NCBI RefSeq assembly: GCF_052857255.1
Contig: NC_135498.1
Coordinates: 114,059,634-114,123,633, forward strand
Direction: 5' to 3'
DNA from: Amblyomma americanum
Taxonomy: Eukaryota; Arthropoda; Arachnida; Ixodida; Ixodidae
Length of the DNA: 64,000 nucleotides
Notes under the pieces: generated by a model
What the model was told of the DNA's origin: nothing
The model's database searches: none
What the model saw: only the letters and a program-made list of their open reading frames with translations
Program-made: the position numbers and the translations under genes
In this document: piece after piece, positions 19,223-28,401 of the stretch
Layout of the letters: the number at the start of each line of letters is the position of its first letter
How positions within the stretch are numbered: the first letter of the stretch is position 1

Positions 19223-20404
19223 CCATCCCCTCTCAAAAATTCCTTCACGCCCATCGTCATGCCCTACTTAATGCCTTATTAATTTCTTAATAACTCGGAA
19301 AGAACACGCTTACGAGATTACAAACACTTGCCCAGTACACCGGTGGTAACCCACACTACACTCTCCGCAGAGCCCGCACTGTCATCTCGCTGTAATGCAG
19401 GACGTGCAGTCGGTACAAAAGTCTCTGTGCATGCCTTCCGCAAACAAAGCCGCCACCTTAATTATTGGCCGGTGGCTGGAAGCTACACTTATAAAGATGA
19501 AACAGAAGTCTGATTTTCACCTCCACAAGTGTGGTCTCCGGCCCGCGGCTAATAGCAAAGCTACCGGCTCCGTTTGGGGAACATGTGGTGCAGAGACTTT
19601 TAAATCGAAAGCTTTACTTGCCGTGGCGGTGCTTCGAGGTGGCATATGACGTCACAACGCCTCGCCGCGGATTTTTCTCTCTCTCTTCCTAGTCACTACT
19701 GCGCGTGCGCCATTTCCTTTCCTCGGAAACGAAACTAAACAAGTGAGCCGACGGCGCTAATCGGGTTCATTGTCGTTGACAACTTTGCAAATGCCGTTCA
19801 TGTTAAACGAAGGAAAGGCGCAAAAACGGCTCCATGGGTCAAATGAGACCTCAGTTTCGCTTTCATGTACGTAGCGTTGGTGTCCAACTGGAAAAGCATG
19901 CATTGATTGCGTTCCGCACACTGAATAGGCAGTGCGCCCTCCGTGCCACCTTGGGAGGTGGCATGCTATTAATAGTTGATCGCGAGAGATCGATCACCAA
20001 ATGAACGCTGCAGCCTAGCTATTGCTACAGTGCCGCATGTCAGCCACAACGCTCTCAGCGCTAATGCATTCTGGCCACATCTCTTTCTCACCACATGTAT
20101 CAAAGCACAAATGATGCGTCCGCATATCCAGGGAGCCAGTTATCCGCCCTTCCTTTGCTCGAAGCCATCGCCGTCTAGGACATTGTCAACGCCAACGCCA
20201 ACGCCAATAGACAGAGTGAACGCCGACATCTTTCGATTTGTATATCCTGGATTAGCTCACCTAATCCGTATTAATTTTCGTCCTCGACACTGCACTCGCG
20301 GTAATACAGGACGTACTACGTCCGTCGCTATGGACGAGGGTGGTTGTGGTGAACACTCTCAAGGTTCGCTTCTACACATACATAGACCCGAAAGCAGAAC
20401 ATCG

Positions 20405-20478
20405 GAAGCTTTCACTATAGCTCAGCTGGCAGAGCAGCGGACGTGAAACCCGGAGGTCGTGAGTTTGGATCCCACCGG
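20405..20478 (+). repeat. tRNA-like module, degenerate
   Basis: ATAGCTCAGCTGGCAGAGC, GGACGTGAAACCCGG and GTTTGGATCCCACCGGCGG. It has a D-arm and a weak anticodon stem (CGG with CCG); the B box is altered to GTTTGGATCCC. It is a SINE-type head, not a usable tRNA. Confidence 0.55.
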
Positions 20479-20724
20479 CGGCATGCGGTTGAATAAAAAT
20501 GCAAAAAGGCAGTCCGTAAGCTTGGTTTCGGTGACTGCTGTCTTCCGTCATGAACGGATTAGTCTACAAATGTATAATCGAGAGGCTTCCATGGGGCGAT
20601 ATTTCTCACCCTTCTTTTCCTCACGGCGTGACAGCTTCGTTGTAGGCAGCACATTACGAACATCATTCTCAAGGGTCGCTTACACTACACATGCATAGCC
20701 CCGAAAGCAGAAGTTAGAACAGCT

Positions 20725-20797
20725 GTCACCGTATCTCAGTTGGTAAAGCAGCGGACGCGAAACTCGGAGGTGGTGGGCTCGGATCCCACCGGCGGCA
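20725..20797 (+). repeat. tRNA-like module, degenerate
   Basis: CCGTATCTCAGTTGGTAAAG, CGGACGCGAAACTCGG and GGCTCGGATCCCACCGGCGG. The acceptor halves GTCACCG and CGGCGGC can largely pair, but the anticodon arm does not. The sister in the inverted copy is 28712-28789. Confidence 0.55.
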
Positions 20798-20867
20798 TGT
20801 GGTTGTTTTCTTCGGCTCTTAACCTCTGATTAATGAAAAAAATTGGCTGTGGTTTAGCTCTGGCTAA

Positions 20868-21125
20868 CCCTAGTTAAATTGCGAAAGCTTTGGTTCCTCG
20901 GCACGTGGTCTACCCAGCGTCTCATTCCTACGCTCTCGAGAACTGAAACCTGTGTCTTCCGCAGTTGAAGAGTCACTCCGGGACGTGGCACGACTTCTTC
21001 TAGCCGCATCTTTGTTACGACGCTTCTTGAGTCGTGCGGCGCGTTCTTCGGCCGCCTCTTGAGCGCGTTCTCTCTTATTTGCTTTGTTCTTTCGTTGTGT
21101 CGCTTTCGCGCTGTCTTTAAAGACT
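20868..21125 (-). CDS. Charged R/K/E-rich open frame of the composite element, copy 1
   Basis: The minus-strand frame reads VFKDSAKATQRKNKANKR, ERAQEAAEERAARLKKRR, NKDAARRSRATSRSDSST, AEDTGFSSRERRNETLGR and PRAEEPKLSQFN, then a stop at 20868-20870. It is open from just after the predicted start site. The inverted sister at 28402-28638 keeps the same residues with scattered silent and conservative changes (PEKRRNEDVARTSRATSR, LSSRELRNETLHRRRAEE). Composition is basic and likely nucleic-acid binding or coiled-coil, but no family is recognised. No ATG lies in frame near the 5' end, so the start or a spliced leader is unknown. It belongs to a repeat, so it is probably an element-encoded protein. 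Confidence 0.5.
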
Positions 21126-21126
21126 A

Positions 21127-21162
21127 GAATGCACTGAAGAGAAGCGCATATCTATATATATA
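21127..21162 (-). promoter_or_regulatory. TATA box and arthropod-type initiator of the composite element, copy 1
   Basis: On the minus strand TATATATATA at 21162-21153 is followed by TCAGTGCATTC at 21137-21127. The initiator A falls at 21135, 27 bases after the first T of the TATA run, a standard pol II core spacing. TCAGT is the consensus arthropod initiator. The sister copy has both motifs too, but a SINE sits between them (27932-27988 and 28333-28345). Confidence 0.55.
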
Positions 21163-21400
21163 CGAGAGGCAGAACCTCCTCTCCCTCTACCCCAGCGGAG
21201 CACATCTGGTGGAGTGAGCGGTGGCGGGCGCGGCGTAGACGGCGGCGCCATCTGTTGAAGCGCGGCTGGGGCATTGCTAGGCAACAGCGGCACAAGATCG
21301 TTCGTTGTCCTCGGCATACGGCTGAAGTGCTATTACGCGACGAGCCGAGCTGGCTGGCGTTGTGTTGCTTTCGCAACAAATGTAAAAACAACAAATAAAG
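21140..21400 (-). other. Upstream region of the composite element with a conserved proline-rich frame
   Basis: The minus-strand frame 21317-21117 reads TNDLVPLLPSNAPAALQQM, APPSTPRPPPLTPPDVLRW and GRGRGGSASR. The inverted sister at 27772-27930 keeps TNDFVPPFASSAAAALQQL and PPDVLRW-like sequence. It lies upstream of the TATA box, so it may be coincidental GC-rich promoter sequence or part of an older protein. Coding status is undecided. Confidence 0.35.
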
Positions 21401-21407
21401 GCATCCC

Positions 21408-22060
21408 GTGTGCTTGGTCTCGGTGACTGCTGGCTTCCGTTATGTAGGGATTAGGCTAGAAATGTATGAGCCAGGAACATCACTTCGAGTAATTATCAGT
21501 GAAGAGAAACACATCAATACTACCCGAATAGAGCTTGGAACTACACGTACACTGTGCCAAGTTAAAGAGGCCAGACGCAGTCACTGGAGTCCGCATGCAG
21601 AGGGAGCCGAATTATTCAGATTCTGTTACCACATGCTGCCGAAAGCAGCGCATAAAGAAATCTCGACACATTAGTCATTAAGAATAACTTTCGATCAATC
21701 TGTAAGAGGAAAATCTGTTATTTGCTTAAATCGATGCTCGGCTTACTGAGAAGCAGCAATGTGTTAATCATGATTTCGCAGCCGTGTTAATAGCTGAACT
21801 GTCGTACAAGGAATGTTGCCATGCATGGGTACACAGAATATGAATCTGGGGTTGATGACGCGGGAAGGTGGACAGCGGCGATGGGTTGGAGTGCTTGAGC
21901 AAGGATGCATTTGTCCTGTCTTTGCCCATGCAGGCTGCGTCCGCCCATACCGTGTCAGCATGTTTTTCATTTATAAGATTTCATGCCCCAAAGCTACTAA
22001 AGCGCGGAGGGAAGTTGCATTGAAGGGTCTACAATATTTTCAGCGCCTGGGGTTTTTAAA
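21408..22060 (+). repeat. Repeat family epsilon, plus-strand copy 2
   Basis: Same order as 12741-13460: GGTGACTGCTGGCTTCCG, TCAGTGAAGAGAAACACAT, GATTCTGTTACCACATGC, GAAAATCTGTTATTTGC and GGGGTTGATGACGCGGG. A 120-bp internal deletion near 21480 relative to the other copies is visible, where the reading jumps from the LEMYEPG region to RVIISEEK. Confidence 0.7.
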
Positions 22061-22275
22061 CCGAAAGCTATACTGGCCGCAGGTTCAGCAGCTTAGCGTG
22101 ATTCCGGGAAAGCCGTGCTGCGCTTGCGCGAGGAACAGTGACTGCACACAGTGCACTTCTCTCTCTCTCGCTCCATAGTCACAACTGCGCATGCGCCACT
22201 AGTAGCACCGAGCCACAGGTGTTCTGCCTCTGTGCAGCGCCATGCCTTTTCTCAAAATCAAACTTTAATAATGCG
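22061..22275 (+). repeat. Repeat family delta, 5' part
   Basis: TACTGGCCGCAGGTTCAGC, GTGACTGCACACAGTGC and CATGCGCCACTAGTAGC match 3955-4170. It is then interrupted by a Ruka SINE. Confidence 0.7.
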
Positions 22276-22452
22276 AATAATAATAAATGGTTTTTGGGGA
22301 AAGAAAATGGCACAGTATCTGTCTCATATATCCTTGGACACATGAACCGCGCCTTAAGCGAAGGGATAAAGGAAGGAATGAAAGAAGAAAGGAACAAAGG
22401 TGCCGTATTGGTGGGCTCCAGAATAATTTTGACTACCAGGGTATCTTGAACC
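22276..22452 (-). repeat. Ruka-type SINE, 5'-truncated
   Basis: The AATAATAATAAATGG tail, TTTTTGGGGAAAGAAAATGG, TGTCTCATATATCC, and the body up to TTGACTACCAGGGTATCTT. The tRNA head is missing. It abuts a LINE fragment at about 22455. Confidence 0.85.
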
Positions 22453-22475
22453 GCGGTACTCCACTAGTGGGGTAA

Positions 22476-23314
22476 ATGCGCTCGCGCATCGAGTGCCTCG
22501 CGCAGAGAGGATGTGCCGTGCGTGCACAGTGGGTGCCCGGTCACTGCGGCATCGCCGGCGACGAAGAAGCTGAAGACCTCGCGACCGTTGCACACCAACT
22601 ACCAGCCAGCAATTTGCCCCTTGCGTTGGAGGACGTGCGTGCGGCCATCCACGACCATCTCCGAAAGCAGCACCCCGACCATGCATCGCAGGAGGTGAGC
22701 GCATCGACAGTATCACCGGCTGTCGCGGACTTACACGGTAAAAATAATAATAATTGGTTTTGGGGGAAAGGAAATGGCGCAGTATCTGTCTCATATATCG
22801 TTGGACACCTGAACGGCGCCGCAAGGGAAGGGATAAAGGAGGGAGTGAAAGAAGAAAGGAAGAAGGAGGTGCTGTTGTGGAGGGCTCCGGAATAATTTCG
22901 ACCACCTGGGGATCTTTAACGTGCACTGACATCGCACATCACACGGGCGCCTTAGCGTTTTTCCTCAATAAAAACGGACTTACACGGTAAAAACGTGCAA
23001 TGATCCTCCGCGCGCGCATTAGCTGCGTGTGGCCCGGGGAACGACAGGGGCGTCACGGAATCGCGACGAGTGATATGTGTGACGGATGCGGTGCAGTGGA
23101 AACACTAGAACACCTGCTCCTTCACTGTGCCGCGTTCGCCGATGCTCGTCGCGATATGCTCGCGGCCTATAGGGCGCAGGGCATACTACCAGACTCCATC
23201 AAGACGCTATTGTGGCCGCAGGGCCGTGCGCGCACTCGTGAGCGAACTTTGGTGAGCCTCTGTGCATTCCTCGAACACACGGGCTTGACGTCCCGTCTGT
23301 TCTCCGTCAGGTAG
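22476..23314 (+). pseudogene. LINE gamma ORF2 C-terminus (RNase H end and Cys motif), SINE-interrupted
   Basis: The left piece reads AVRAQWVPGHCGIAGDEEAE, the last RNase H motif with its His. The right piece (from about 23000) reads CDGCGAVETLEHLLLHCAAF, the usual C-x2-C-x-H-x-C block, and ends SRLFSVR. Removing the SINE and one TSD copy does not quite restore the frame, and an indel in the A-run at 22740-22744 or an older mutation is needed. It is 5'-truncated. Confidence 0.8.
22745..22974 (-). repeat. Ruka-type SINE, head-truncated, with 19-bp TSD
   Basis: CGGACTTACACGGTAAAAA is repeated exactly at 22726-22744 and 22975-22993. The SINE begins with an AATAATAATAATTGG tail and stops at TTCCTCAATAAAAA, before the tRNA-like head. 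Truncation together with an intact TSD means 5' truncation at insertion. Confidence 0.95.
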
Positions 23315-23699
23315 TTGCACGCACTGACCGAACGCTCCGCGAGTTTTACCTTGAACGATTAATAACTGACGCCCACTCCAGTTGTAGCCAACACAGTGCT
23401 GTGCGCGTGTGTTTTTAATTCCTTTAGAATGAACTAATCACGTGCACAACCTGGACATATTTCTTATTGTGTAAATAGTTTGTACATATTACTTCTCCCC
23501 CTGTACTCTATTTCTGTCCCCTCACCTCTTTCATTTCATTTCTGCATTCTGCCTGCTGTCCTTTATTTCCGCTGCCCCAGCTCAGGTGCTTCAGTATCGA
23601 TGGCAGATGCCGGGGCTAGCAAAAATGTTTTCCTTCCTTTTTACTATTAATTTTTTAATAAAACCACTACCACCACTACCACCACCACCACCACCACAT

Positions 23700-24950
23700 C
23701 AAGGATACCCAGGCACCGCAACCTTTCTTTTTCTTCAGTTCAGCTGTAAACCCGGCTGCAAAATACTGATTAACACATTGCTGCTCCTCAGTAAGCTGAG
23801 CATCGATATAAGCAAATAACAGATTTTCCCTCCTGCAGATTGATCATAATTTATTTTTAATGACTGACGTGTCGAGCATTTTTTGTGTGCTGCTTTCGAA
23901 ACCGTGTTGTAACAGAATCTGCATTATTCGGCTCCCTCTGCATTCCTTGATGTGTGGTTATCTCAATCGTGCATTATATGTTGCAATGAGCGTACAGCTC
24001 TATGCCATGTTCGGGCAGTATTATTAACGCTACAGTGTTAAGGAGCTCGTGCCGGCGTCGGCGTCATTACTTGTGAGCGAAAAAATAGCACATCTCGGTG
24101 GACTTCTGAACCACGCCGTAAGAGGAGTGATTTTAACGCGACAGCGTTAAACATGGATTGGTATATTGATTCATTGATTGTTTGAACGAAGGATGAATGA
24201 TTGATTGACTGATTTTTCCTTCTCTTACAGCGCGTTCCGGGTGTTCAACGAGAAACGTGACAGGAGTCATTTCCTTTGAGGATCTTTATCGTGCAGTGAC
24301 ATCGCACAAAACACGAACGCTAAGGCGCCCGTGTGCTGTGCGATGTCAGTGCACGATAAAGATCCGCAGGCGGTCGAAATTATTCCGGACCCCTCCACTA
24401 CGACAGATCTTCCTTTCTTCTTTCACTCCCTCCTTTATCCCTTCCTTTACGGCGCGGTTCAGGTGTCCAACGATATATGAGTTAGATACTGGGCCATTTC
24501 CTGTCGCCAAAAACCAATTAAAAAAGTCATTTCCTTTCCTAAAAGCAATTGTTCATTTCATTTTCCTTCTCTTACGGCCTGGTTCGGGTGTGCACCGAGA
24601 TATCCGAGACATGTGTCCTTTACTTAAATTGTCCAACGGGCCACGCGTCGCACCGAACGGCCAATGGTGTTCCGTGTACTCCTCCGCAACGCTCCGACAC
24701 GCTGCCTGCTCTCCCCCTTAAAGACGAAAAGTAAGCGTCCTGCAAAATTTCACGTGTTTCTCTTCACTGATAATTACGTGGAATGATGTTCGTAATGTGG
24801 AGCACACAACGAAGCTGCCACAGCGTGAGGACAGGAAGGCTGAGAAATTTCGCCCCAGCGAAGCACCTTGATTATACATTTCTAGCCTAATCCGTACTTG
24901 TCGAAAGCCAGCAGTCACCGATAGCAATCATCATTGACAAAAACATAACC
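23700..24950 (-). repeat. Repeat family epsilon, minus-strand copy with SINE insertions (block A)
   Basis: Reverse orientation of 12741-13460: GCTGCTCCTCAGTAAGC, TCTGCATTATTCGGCTCCC, and at 24720-24930 the conserved VTAGFRQVRIRLEMYN frame. Between them lie a TTTTAACGCGACAGCGTTAA palindromic segment (24130-24149), GATT-type runs and SINE pieces at 24230-24600. It is colinear with 31250-32500 and 62490-63720. Confidence 0.7.
24230..24600 (+). repeat. Rearranged Ruka-type SINE pieces with internal hairpin
   Basis: GGATCTTTATCGTGCAGTG (24280) and its inverse CAGTGCACGATAAAGATCC (about 24347-24366) form a near-perfect hairpin around GCTAAGGCGCC. A plus-oriented SINE body then runs to AAAAACCAATTAAAAA at 24518. 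A second SINE-like fragment (CTTACGGCCTGGTTCGGGTG) lies at 24560-24600. The same arrangement is present at 31795-32180 and 63025-63410, so it predates the block duplication. Confidence 0.75.
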
Positions 24951-24954
24951 GAAA

Positions 24955-25640
24955 TTTGCTCATATTCCCAGGCCGCATACCGTCACTACCTAAAGGGTGT
25001 GGCTACGCCGGCCACACACCGTATTCTTGCCACAGCCACCTCTCTCGACCGAACGGTTACTCTGTCGTGAATCCCTGGGCATGCCTCGATCCCCTTTAAT
25101 GAGCGCGTTCATGCGCTGGCCCGAGAACTCTCCTCCCGGACTCCGGACGATCGGGCACCCCACCCTGCTCAAGAGGCCCTATCGGTCCTTTATACATATC
25201 ATGAAATAACTGCAATCTATAAACTCAGCCGCATGACATTACCACCACCCCACAGTACTTTGTCGCCCTTATCCAGCGCCACATGGCGACAATTACAGAC
25301 GGGCTGCTTTATTTCACCCCACGGGCTGTCATGCTTTCTCCCCGCCTTTCCTCCTCATTGTAACGCCTGTGGCGTGCCCAGATCCAAACTTTACCACTAT
25401 CTTTGGGAATGTCCTTCCTCACAGGCAGCACCCCCATCCCAAATCCTACTCATTCTTCCTGGTAGGTTGCTTTACGGATCGCTCTGCTCGACGGCCAGAA
25501 ATGGCTTGTGGATCAAGCTTTATGTGAGGCACAAGCCCGTGGACTCCTTGACCGGTGGGCGACCACCCTCTAAGATTTTTTTCTTCCCTTTTTTTCTAAT
25601 AAAAGTTGTTTTCATCCATCCATCCATCCATACATTAATC
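24955..25640 (+). pseudogene. LINE beta ORF2 3' end (RNase H and C-terminus), block A copy
   Basis: RHYLKGVATPATHRILAT is followed by S, stop, IPGHASIPFNERVHALAREL (the W of the RNase H motif has become a stop), LSVLYTYHEITAIYKLSRMT and HCNACGVPRSKLYHYLWECP (C-x2-C-x-H-x-C). It ends WIKLYVRHKPVDS. A (CATC)n tail lies at 25612-25634. Sister copies: 2640-3230 (minus), 32540-33213 and 63740-64000. Confidence 0.85.
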
Positions 25641-25866
25641 CGGGATCGCTTTATAAAGCGAAAGTTTTACGGGCCGCAGGTTGAGCAGTTTCTCGCGATT
25701 CCTGGAGAGCCGTGCTGCGCATGCGGGAGGAGCAGTGACGACACAAAGCGCATTTCTCTCTCTTTCGCTCCCTAGTCACAACTCTGCATGCGCCACTAGT
25801 AGCATCGCGCCAAAAGTGTTTCGCCGCTGGGCAGCGCCGCGCCTTTCTTCAAAAGGAACTGTATTA
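25640..25866 (+). repeat. Repeat family delta, 5' part, block A copy
   Basis: Begins after the LINE tail with AAGCGAAAGTTTTACGGGCC and continues to GCCACTAGTAGCATCG. It is contiguous with a minus-strand Ruka piece at 25866. Confidence 0.7.
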
Positions 25867-26008
25867 ATAGTAATTGGTTTTGGGGAAAGCAAATGGCGCA
25901 GTATCTGTCTCATATATCGTTGGACACCTCAACCGCGCAGTAAGGGAAGGGGTAAGGGAGCGAGTGAAAAAAGAAAGGAAGAAAGAGGTGAAGCAGTGGA
26001 CTCCGGTA
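25866..26008 (-). repeat. Ruka-type SINE, first half, split by a LINE
   Basis: The SINE tail and body, to AAGCAGTGGACTCCGGTA. The rest continues at 26985-27055 (GGTATAAATTCTAC, GTGCACTGACATCGCAC). The uninterrupted sister is 33436-33640. Confidence 0.8.
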
Positions 26009-26984
26009 GCGAGGGAGCGAAAAACTATTGTTGGAGAGGAAGTCGGGGCACGCCCCTGGGTCTCCGCACGAACCCACTGCACTCAAGAGTTTATGTCCCT
26101 AATGTCCATAACACTGGCAGCCCGGCCGGTGGCGATTGTCTGCACGACCGGGTCCTCCGAGCGCAGCAGGATCTCCGAGTCCTCCCAGGTCTTGAGATCC
26201 TCTAGGCCGCGCGGGGGAGGGTCAGCCGGGCAGAGGGAGAGGATGTGGAATGGGAATAATAATAATAATAATTAGATTTTGGGGAAAGGAAATGGCGCAG
26301 TATCTGTCTCATATATCTTTGGACACCTGAACCGCGCCGTAAGGGAAGGAATAATGGAGGGAGTGAAAGAAAGGAAGAATAGGTGCCTTAGTGGAGGGCT
26401 CCGGAATAATTTCGACCACCTGGGGATCTTTAACCTGCACTGACCTCGCCCAGCACAGGGCGCCTTAGCGTTTCCCCAGGTGGTCGAAATTATTCCGGAG
26501 CCCTCCACTACGGAACCTCTTCCTTCCTTTTTTCTCTCATTCGCTCCTTTATCTCTTCCCTTACGTCGCTGTTCAGGTGTCCAACGATGTATGAGACAGA
26601 TACTGCGCCATTTCCTTTCCCCCAAAACCAATTATTATTATTATTATTATTGTTTTCCTCCATAAAAACGCAGCCGCCGCGGTCGGGTTCGAACCCGGGA
26701 ACTCCGGATCAGTTGTGGCGAATGGTTCTGGCCACAATGTGCAGGCAGGAGTGGGGAAGGAGGGATGATAGTGGGCTAGCATCAGGGTTGAGAGGAGTGT
26801 GTGTGTCTGTAGTTTGCGCCAGAGCGTTCCTTGTTTGTTATCTAGGGAGGGGTGGGGCGGAGGTAGAGCTGGCGCGAGGCTCTGTAGGCCTGCGTCATCT
26901 CGCTAAACGAGTGCATTCGCTCTCTCGCAAATCCCCTATCCGAGGCCACCTGAACCCGGTTTAAAGAACCTCGGGCTAAAAGGT
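26009..26984 (-). mobile_element. LINE 3' end inserted in a SINE, 12-bp TSD, itself SINE-interrupted
   Basis: TGGACTCCGGTA is duplicated at 25997-26008 and 26985-26996. The minus-strand coding pieces are FSEMTQAYRASRQLYLRP, LAHYHPSFPTPACTLW (26716-26984), and after the nested SINEs LEDLKTWEDSEILLRSEDPV near 26100-26210, the C-terminus of an RNase H-type LINE ORF2. The 3' UTR ends AACAATAGTTTTTCGCTCCC, an altered polyadenylation signal and tail. Confidence 0.8.
26258..26715 (-). repeat. Ruka SINE (minus) with a second Ruka (plus) inserted in it
   Basis: Minus-oriented SINE occupies 26258-26472 and resumes at 26651-26715 (GTTTTCCTCCATAAAAACGC and the B box GGTTCGAACCC in reverse). A plus-oriented, head-truncated SINE, CCCCAGGTGGTCGAAATTAT to ATTATTATTATTATT, fills 26473-26650. 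The two form an inverted repeat of about 175 bp per arm with almost no loop. Flanks GTGGAATGG (left) and GTGGCGAATGG (right) may be a diverged TSD in the LINE. Confidence 0.85.
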
Positions 26985-27700
26985 TGGACTCCGGTATAAA
27001 TTCTACAACCTGGGGAACTATAACGTGCACTGACATCGCACATCATATGGGCGCCTTTCAATGCAACTTTCAATGTTCAGTTTTCTCTGTCTTCTTTCCC
27101 TCTCTCCTTTATCTCTTCATTTACGTCGCGGTTCGCGTGTCCACGGAGATATGTGAGACGGTTACTGTGCTTTGCGTGCTTGCCGCACCGCCTGGCATGA
27201 TGTCACACTGCGTGGCTCGCTACCGCCTCCGTTTGGTATGACGTCAAACCGCGTTCCTCGTCGTTGCGATCGCCTCCGCTCGTTTCGCCAGCTGCGTCGC
27301 CTGCCTGATAACATGCCGGAGGATTGAAACGCAGAGCTCGCAAGTGCCGCAACCACATTTGTGTCGTCTTTAATGCGCCAACTACGCAGCTAGACGACCA
27401 CAATAACCCTCACTTTTATTCAAGATTAAACAAGGCTAACCATGTTCTGCCTTAGCTTTCGCTAAGCGTATGCTGGCATAGCCGAGCTTATCCTCTAAAC
27501 CGCAGCGTTCATTGGGTGACCAACCTTTCGCGATCATCCATTAAATTTACCTCCAGCTGCTATGGTAGGCGCGTTCCCTATCCAGTGTGTAGAACGCACT
27601 TAAGGATAAGGGCAAAGGCGCGTCTACTTACCCGATACACTGCAGCTCTCGCTTTCTAACTAAATTCAGCAGTAGTTAAACCGCCGCTAATTTTTTTGTA
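26985..27700 (+). repeat. SINE remainder followed by repeat family delta, 3' part
   Basis: The first 70 bp complete the SINE broken at 26008. The delta landmarks then follow: GGTTACTGTGCTTTGCGTGC, TAACATGCCGGAGGATTG, TAATGCGCCAACTACG and TATCCAGTGTGTAGAACGC. It matches 4240-4750 and 33640-34090. Confidence 0.75.
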
Positions 27701-27927
27701 GTTTTAATTTCGTTAAGAAAGCAACACTACGCCGGCCAGCTCGGCGCTTCTCGTGGTCGATATTCAGCTGTATGCTGTGGCCCACGAACGACTTTGTGCC
27801 GCCGTTTGCTAGCAGCGCCGCAGCCGCGCTCCAACAGTTGGCGCCGCCTTCGACACCCCTGCCGTCGCCGCTCGCTCTACCAGATGTGCTTCGCTGGGGT
27901 AGAGGGAGAGGAGGTGGCACTTCGCGA

Positions 27928-27930
<3 letters not shown>
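27700..27930 (+). repeat. Composite element, right inverted copy, promoter-side region
   Basis: The inverse of 21165-21390: GGCCAGCTCGGC, AACGACTTTGTGCCGCC, CCAGATGTGCTTCGCTGGGG and TAGAGGGAGAGGAGGT. It leads directly into the TA run. Confidence 0.7.

Positions 27931-27931
<1 letters not shown>

Positions 27932-27988
<57 letters not shown>
27932..27988 (+). repeat. (TA)n microsatellite at the TATA-box position
   Basis: A 57-bp uninterrupted TA run. The inverted sister has only about ten bases of TATATATATA here, the TATA box of its promoter. It is therefore an expanded TATA box. The YIYIYI open frames across it are artefacts. Confidence 0.9.
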
Positions 27989-27992
<4 letters not shown>

Positions 27993-27999
27993 TGAATAA

Positions 28000-28332
28000 T
28001 TGTTTTGGGGGGAAAGGAAATGGCGCAGTATCTGTCTGTTATATCTTTGGACACCTAAACCGTGCTGTAAGAGGAGTGATAAAGGAGGGAGTGAAAGAGA
28101 AAAGGAAGAAAGAGGTGCCGCAGTGGAGGGCTCCGGAATAATTTCGACCACCTGGAGATCTTCAACGAGCACTGACATCGCACAGCACACGGGCGGCTTA
28201 GCGTTTTTCCTCCATAAAAGCGCAGCCGCCGCTGTCGGGTCCCGTTTTTATGGAGGAAAAACGCTAAGGTGCCTGTATGCCGTGCGATCTCAGTGCACGT
28301 TAAAGATCCCCAGGTCGTCGAAATTATTCGCC
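28000..28332 (-). repeat. Two head-to-head Ruka SINE pieces between TATA run and initiator
   Basis: A minus-oriented SINE from 28000 to about 28243 (head truncated within the B-box region, CGCTGTCGGGTC) meets a plus-oriented piece at 28242-28332 (CCGTTTTTATGGAGGAAAAA to CGAAATTATTCG). The facing parts form a hairpin of about 90 bp per arm. The initiator TCAGTGCATTC follows at 28333. Confidence 0.8.
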
Positions 28333-28345
28333 TCAGTGCATTCTA
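28333..28345 (+). promoter_or_regulatory. Initiator of the composite element, copy 2, displaced from its TATA
   Basis: TCAGTGCATTCTA matches the initiator of copy 1 exactly through TCAGTGCATTC. The TATA run lies 345 bp upstream because of the SINE insertion, so the normal core spacing is lost. Confidence 0.5.
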
Positions 28346-28401
28346 CTCCTTATGGAGAGCGCGAAATAGAGGAGGGGGAGGAATAAAGATTTCATTGAAA
28401 T

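Larger units (their letters stand above)
19223..20820 (+). repeat. Composite element, left inverted copy, middle part
   Basis: The inverse of 28690-29260 plus additional sequence. It includes CGAGATTACAAACAC, ACACCGGTGGTAACCC, a delta-like stretch (19670-19960), GGACGAGGGTGGTTGTGGTG (20335) and two tRNA-like modules at 20405-20478 and 20725-20797. An epsilon piece (20500-20690) separates the modules. No ORF is conserved with the sister copy in this section. Confidence 0.7.
22455..23700 (+). mobile_element. RNase H LINE 3' end, family gamma, with (ACC)n tail
   Basis: ORF2 end, a 3' UTR of about 340 bp containing TTTCATTTCATTTCTGC and CTTTATTTCCGCTGCCCC, an AATAAAACC signal at 23657, and a CCACCACTACC tail to 23697. 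The same 3' UTR appears reversed at 30662-30985 and 61892-62213. A Ruka SINE with a perfect 19-bp TSD splits the coding part. Confidence 0.85.

Noticed and set aside
26272..26631. 119-codon minus frame and similar frames with WRSICLIYRWTPE or VVEIIPEPSTTAP
   Set aside because: These are translations of Ruka SINE copies in various frames; the same peptide recurs wherever a SINE lies.
27809..28141. Open frames of 75-167 codons with IYIYIY repeats
   Set aside because: They are created by the 57-bp TA run and SINE sequence.
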